In this document: positions 4,952 through 5,827 of the stretch, in pieces
Layout of the letters: every line of letters starts with the position of its first letter
Numbering within the stretch: position 1 is the first letter of the stretch
Origin: Bacteroidota bacterium
GTDB lineage: Bacteria; Bacteroidota; Ignavibacteria; Kryptoniales; JAKASW01
NCBI GenBank assembly: GCA_021789755.1
Contig: JAJYJD010000235.1
Span: 1-5,827 of the forward strand
DNA length: 5,827 nt
Reading direction: 5' to 3'
Translations under genes and position numbers: made by a program
The notes under the pieces: model-generated
Databases searched by the model: none
What the model was told of the DNA's origin: nothing
Seen by the model: only the letters and a program-made list of their open reading frames with translations

Positions 4952-5827
4952 TCATCTGGTCAAAATGTTTCTTACAACGAATCCCACGTTTGCCGGCCTT
5001 TCGGCGAGCCGGCGGACGTACCATCTGTACCATGCCTTGCCGTAGCTGATAAGGACGCGGAGGTCGTAGCCTTCCCGGGCAAGCCGTTTCTGTTCCGCCG
5101 TCTTTATGCCGTAGAGCATCTGGATTTCGAGTTTCTCTTTCGGCAAGCCCATATCGCCGGCGGCTTTTATGATTTTTCCGTGGAGGACCGTATCGTGTGT
5201 GCCGAACGCGGCCCGTACTCCGTTGTCACGGATTCCTTTCAGCAGCATCGTCGAGACTTCAATGTAATTCTTGTCCACATCGCTCTTGTCCGGGAAGGCA
5301 ATGTCCGGCGGCTCTTTGTACGCGCCTTTCACAAGCCGGATAAGCGGCGACAACTCGAGAAGGCCTTCCACGTCTTTCTTGGTGCGACGCAGGTAGGATT
5401 GCAGACAAATTCCTGTGTTTGAGTAATCCTTCTTGACTTTCCTGTACAGATCGAGCGTAGCGTCAACGTAGTTGCTCCGTTCCATGTCGATCCAGACGAC
5501 ATTGTTCAGCTCGCGCGCCTTCGACGCGAGCGACTTGAAGTTCTCATAAGCGTGATCGGCGGAGAGATCGAGACCAAGCTGGGTCAGCTTGACCGACACT
5601 TCGATGTTCAGTCTCTCCAGCGATATCTTCTCGAGAAGCGCGAGATAATGGTCGCGAACACTCCTGGCCTCCGAAAGGTCCGTGACGCTTTCACCAAGGT
5701 AAGTGAACACGGTCGGAATCCTTTCGCCCTGGAAATTTCGTGCCGCCCCGATGGCGTCTTCGAGTTCCTCGCCCGGCATAAACCGTTTGAGCGCCTTACG
5801 AACGAAGCGGTAGTTCGGGACGTGTTT
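4952..5827 (-). CDS. FAD-dependent proline dehydrogenase family protein (possible hydroxyproline dehydrogenase), 5' end off window
   Basis: A monofunctional PRODH: a FAD-binding TIM barrel that oxidises proline, or in PRODH2-type enzymes trans-4-hydroxyproline, passing electrons to quinone at the membrane. The frame stays open to the window edge, giving 291 visible residues; stand-alone bacterial PRODHs run about 300-310, so perhaps 10-25 are missing. The Met at 5779 is internal, since the residues before it (FVRKALKRFMPGEELEDA) continue the family's usual R-F-(V/M)-x-G-E-x-x-(E/D)-D-A segment. Counting visible residues: SVKLTQLGLDLS (78-89, active-site Lys80), WIDMERS (112-118), ICLQSYLRR (140-148), RLVKGAYKEP (164-173), GTHD (209-212), QMLYGI (236-241), and the substrate-carboxylate Arg pair 272-273 in VRRLAERPANV. 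The usual VYVPYG before that helix is VLISYG, so the conserved Tyr is Leu259 (codon 5051-5053). The gene is the first visible in the cluster and feeds PruA. The family is certain; the substrate is not. Confidence 0.93.
   Translation of the reverse strand, partial: KHVPNYRFVRKALKRFMPGEELEDAIGAARNFQGERIPTVFTYLGESVTDLSEARSVRDHYLALLEKISLERLNIEVSVKLTQLGLDLSADHAYENFKSLASKARELNNVVWIDMERSNYVDATLDLYRKVKKDYSNTGICLQSYLRRTKKDVEGLLELSPLIRLVKGAYKEPPDIAFPDKSDVDKNYIEVSTMLLKGIRDNGVRAAFGTHDTVLHGKIIKAAGDMGLPKEKLEIQMLYGIKTAEQKRLAREGYDLRVLISYGKAWYRWYVRRLAERPANVGFVVRNILTR

Noticed and set aside
4952..5779. Met at 5779 as the true start of the PRODH gene
   Set aside because: The frame is open to the window edge and the upstream residues continue a conserved family segment, so this Met is internal.

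Overview
The window carries five complete or near-complete genes and one gene fragment, all on the minus strand. In transcription order (right to left) they are: a FAD-dependent proline dehydrogenase family protein (cut at its N-terminus by the window edge), a lysine-dependent aldolase of the DapA/NAL superfamily that looks like 4-hydroxy-2-oxoglutarate aldolase (HOGA1), a small DUF559 nuclease-like protein, an alanine/serine-glyoxylate aminotransferase (AGXT-type), a Delta1-pyrroline-5-carboxylate dehydrogenase (PruA/ALDH4A1-type), and the first 54 codons of a secreted protein resembling an efflux membrane-fusion subunit.

The central reading is metabolic. Apart from one transamination step, the four enzymes are those of the mitochondrial route for trans-4-hydroxy-L-proline: oxidation by a PRODH2-like enzyme, dehydrogenation of 4-hydroxyglutamate semialdehyde by P5C dehydrogenase, (4-hydroxyglutamate transamination, not encoded here unless the AGXT-like enzyme does it), aldol cleavage to pyruvate and glyoxylate, and glyoxylate removal as glycine. 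This differs from the bacterial epimerase/D-amino-acid-oxidase route. Two residue-level observations favour hydroxyproline over plain proline or lysine biosynthesis. The PRODH has Leu where proline-specific enzymes have the Tyr that packs near proline C4. The aldolase has GSNGE instead of GTTGE and lacks the Arg that marks dihydrodipicolinate synthase. The assignment is an inference from sequence and context.

The intergenic spaces are long (115-250 nt) and full of repeats, so this is a co-directional cluster rather than a tightly packed operon. Three 38-bp REP-like elements (a 23-nt hairpin plus a 15-nt tail ending GGTGA) surround the DUF559 gene, and one of them encodes its C-terminal tail. 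A 24-bp imperfect inverted repeat of TTGGAGC type lies between PRODH and the aldolase. A TTTTGAC-rich tract lies between the aminotransferase and pruA. The DUF559 gene is visibly more AT-rich than its neighbours, so it and the REP-like elements look like a later insertion.

Organism: the P5C dehydrogenase style, the proteins' overall character and the TTTTGAC/TTGGAGC intergenic tracts suggest a moderately GC-rich member of the Bacteroidota/Ignavibacteriota (FCB) side of bacteria, probably environmental. This is a low-to-moderate confidence guess made without a database search.
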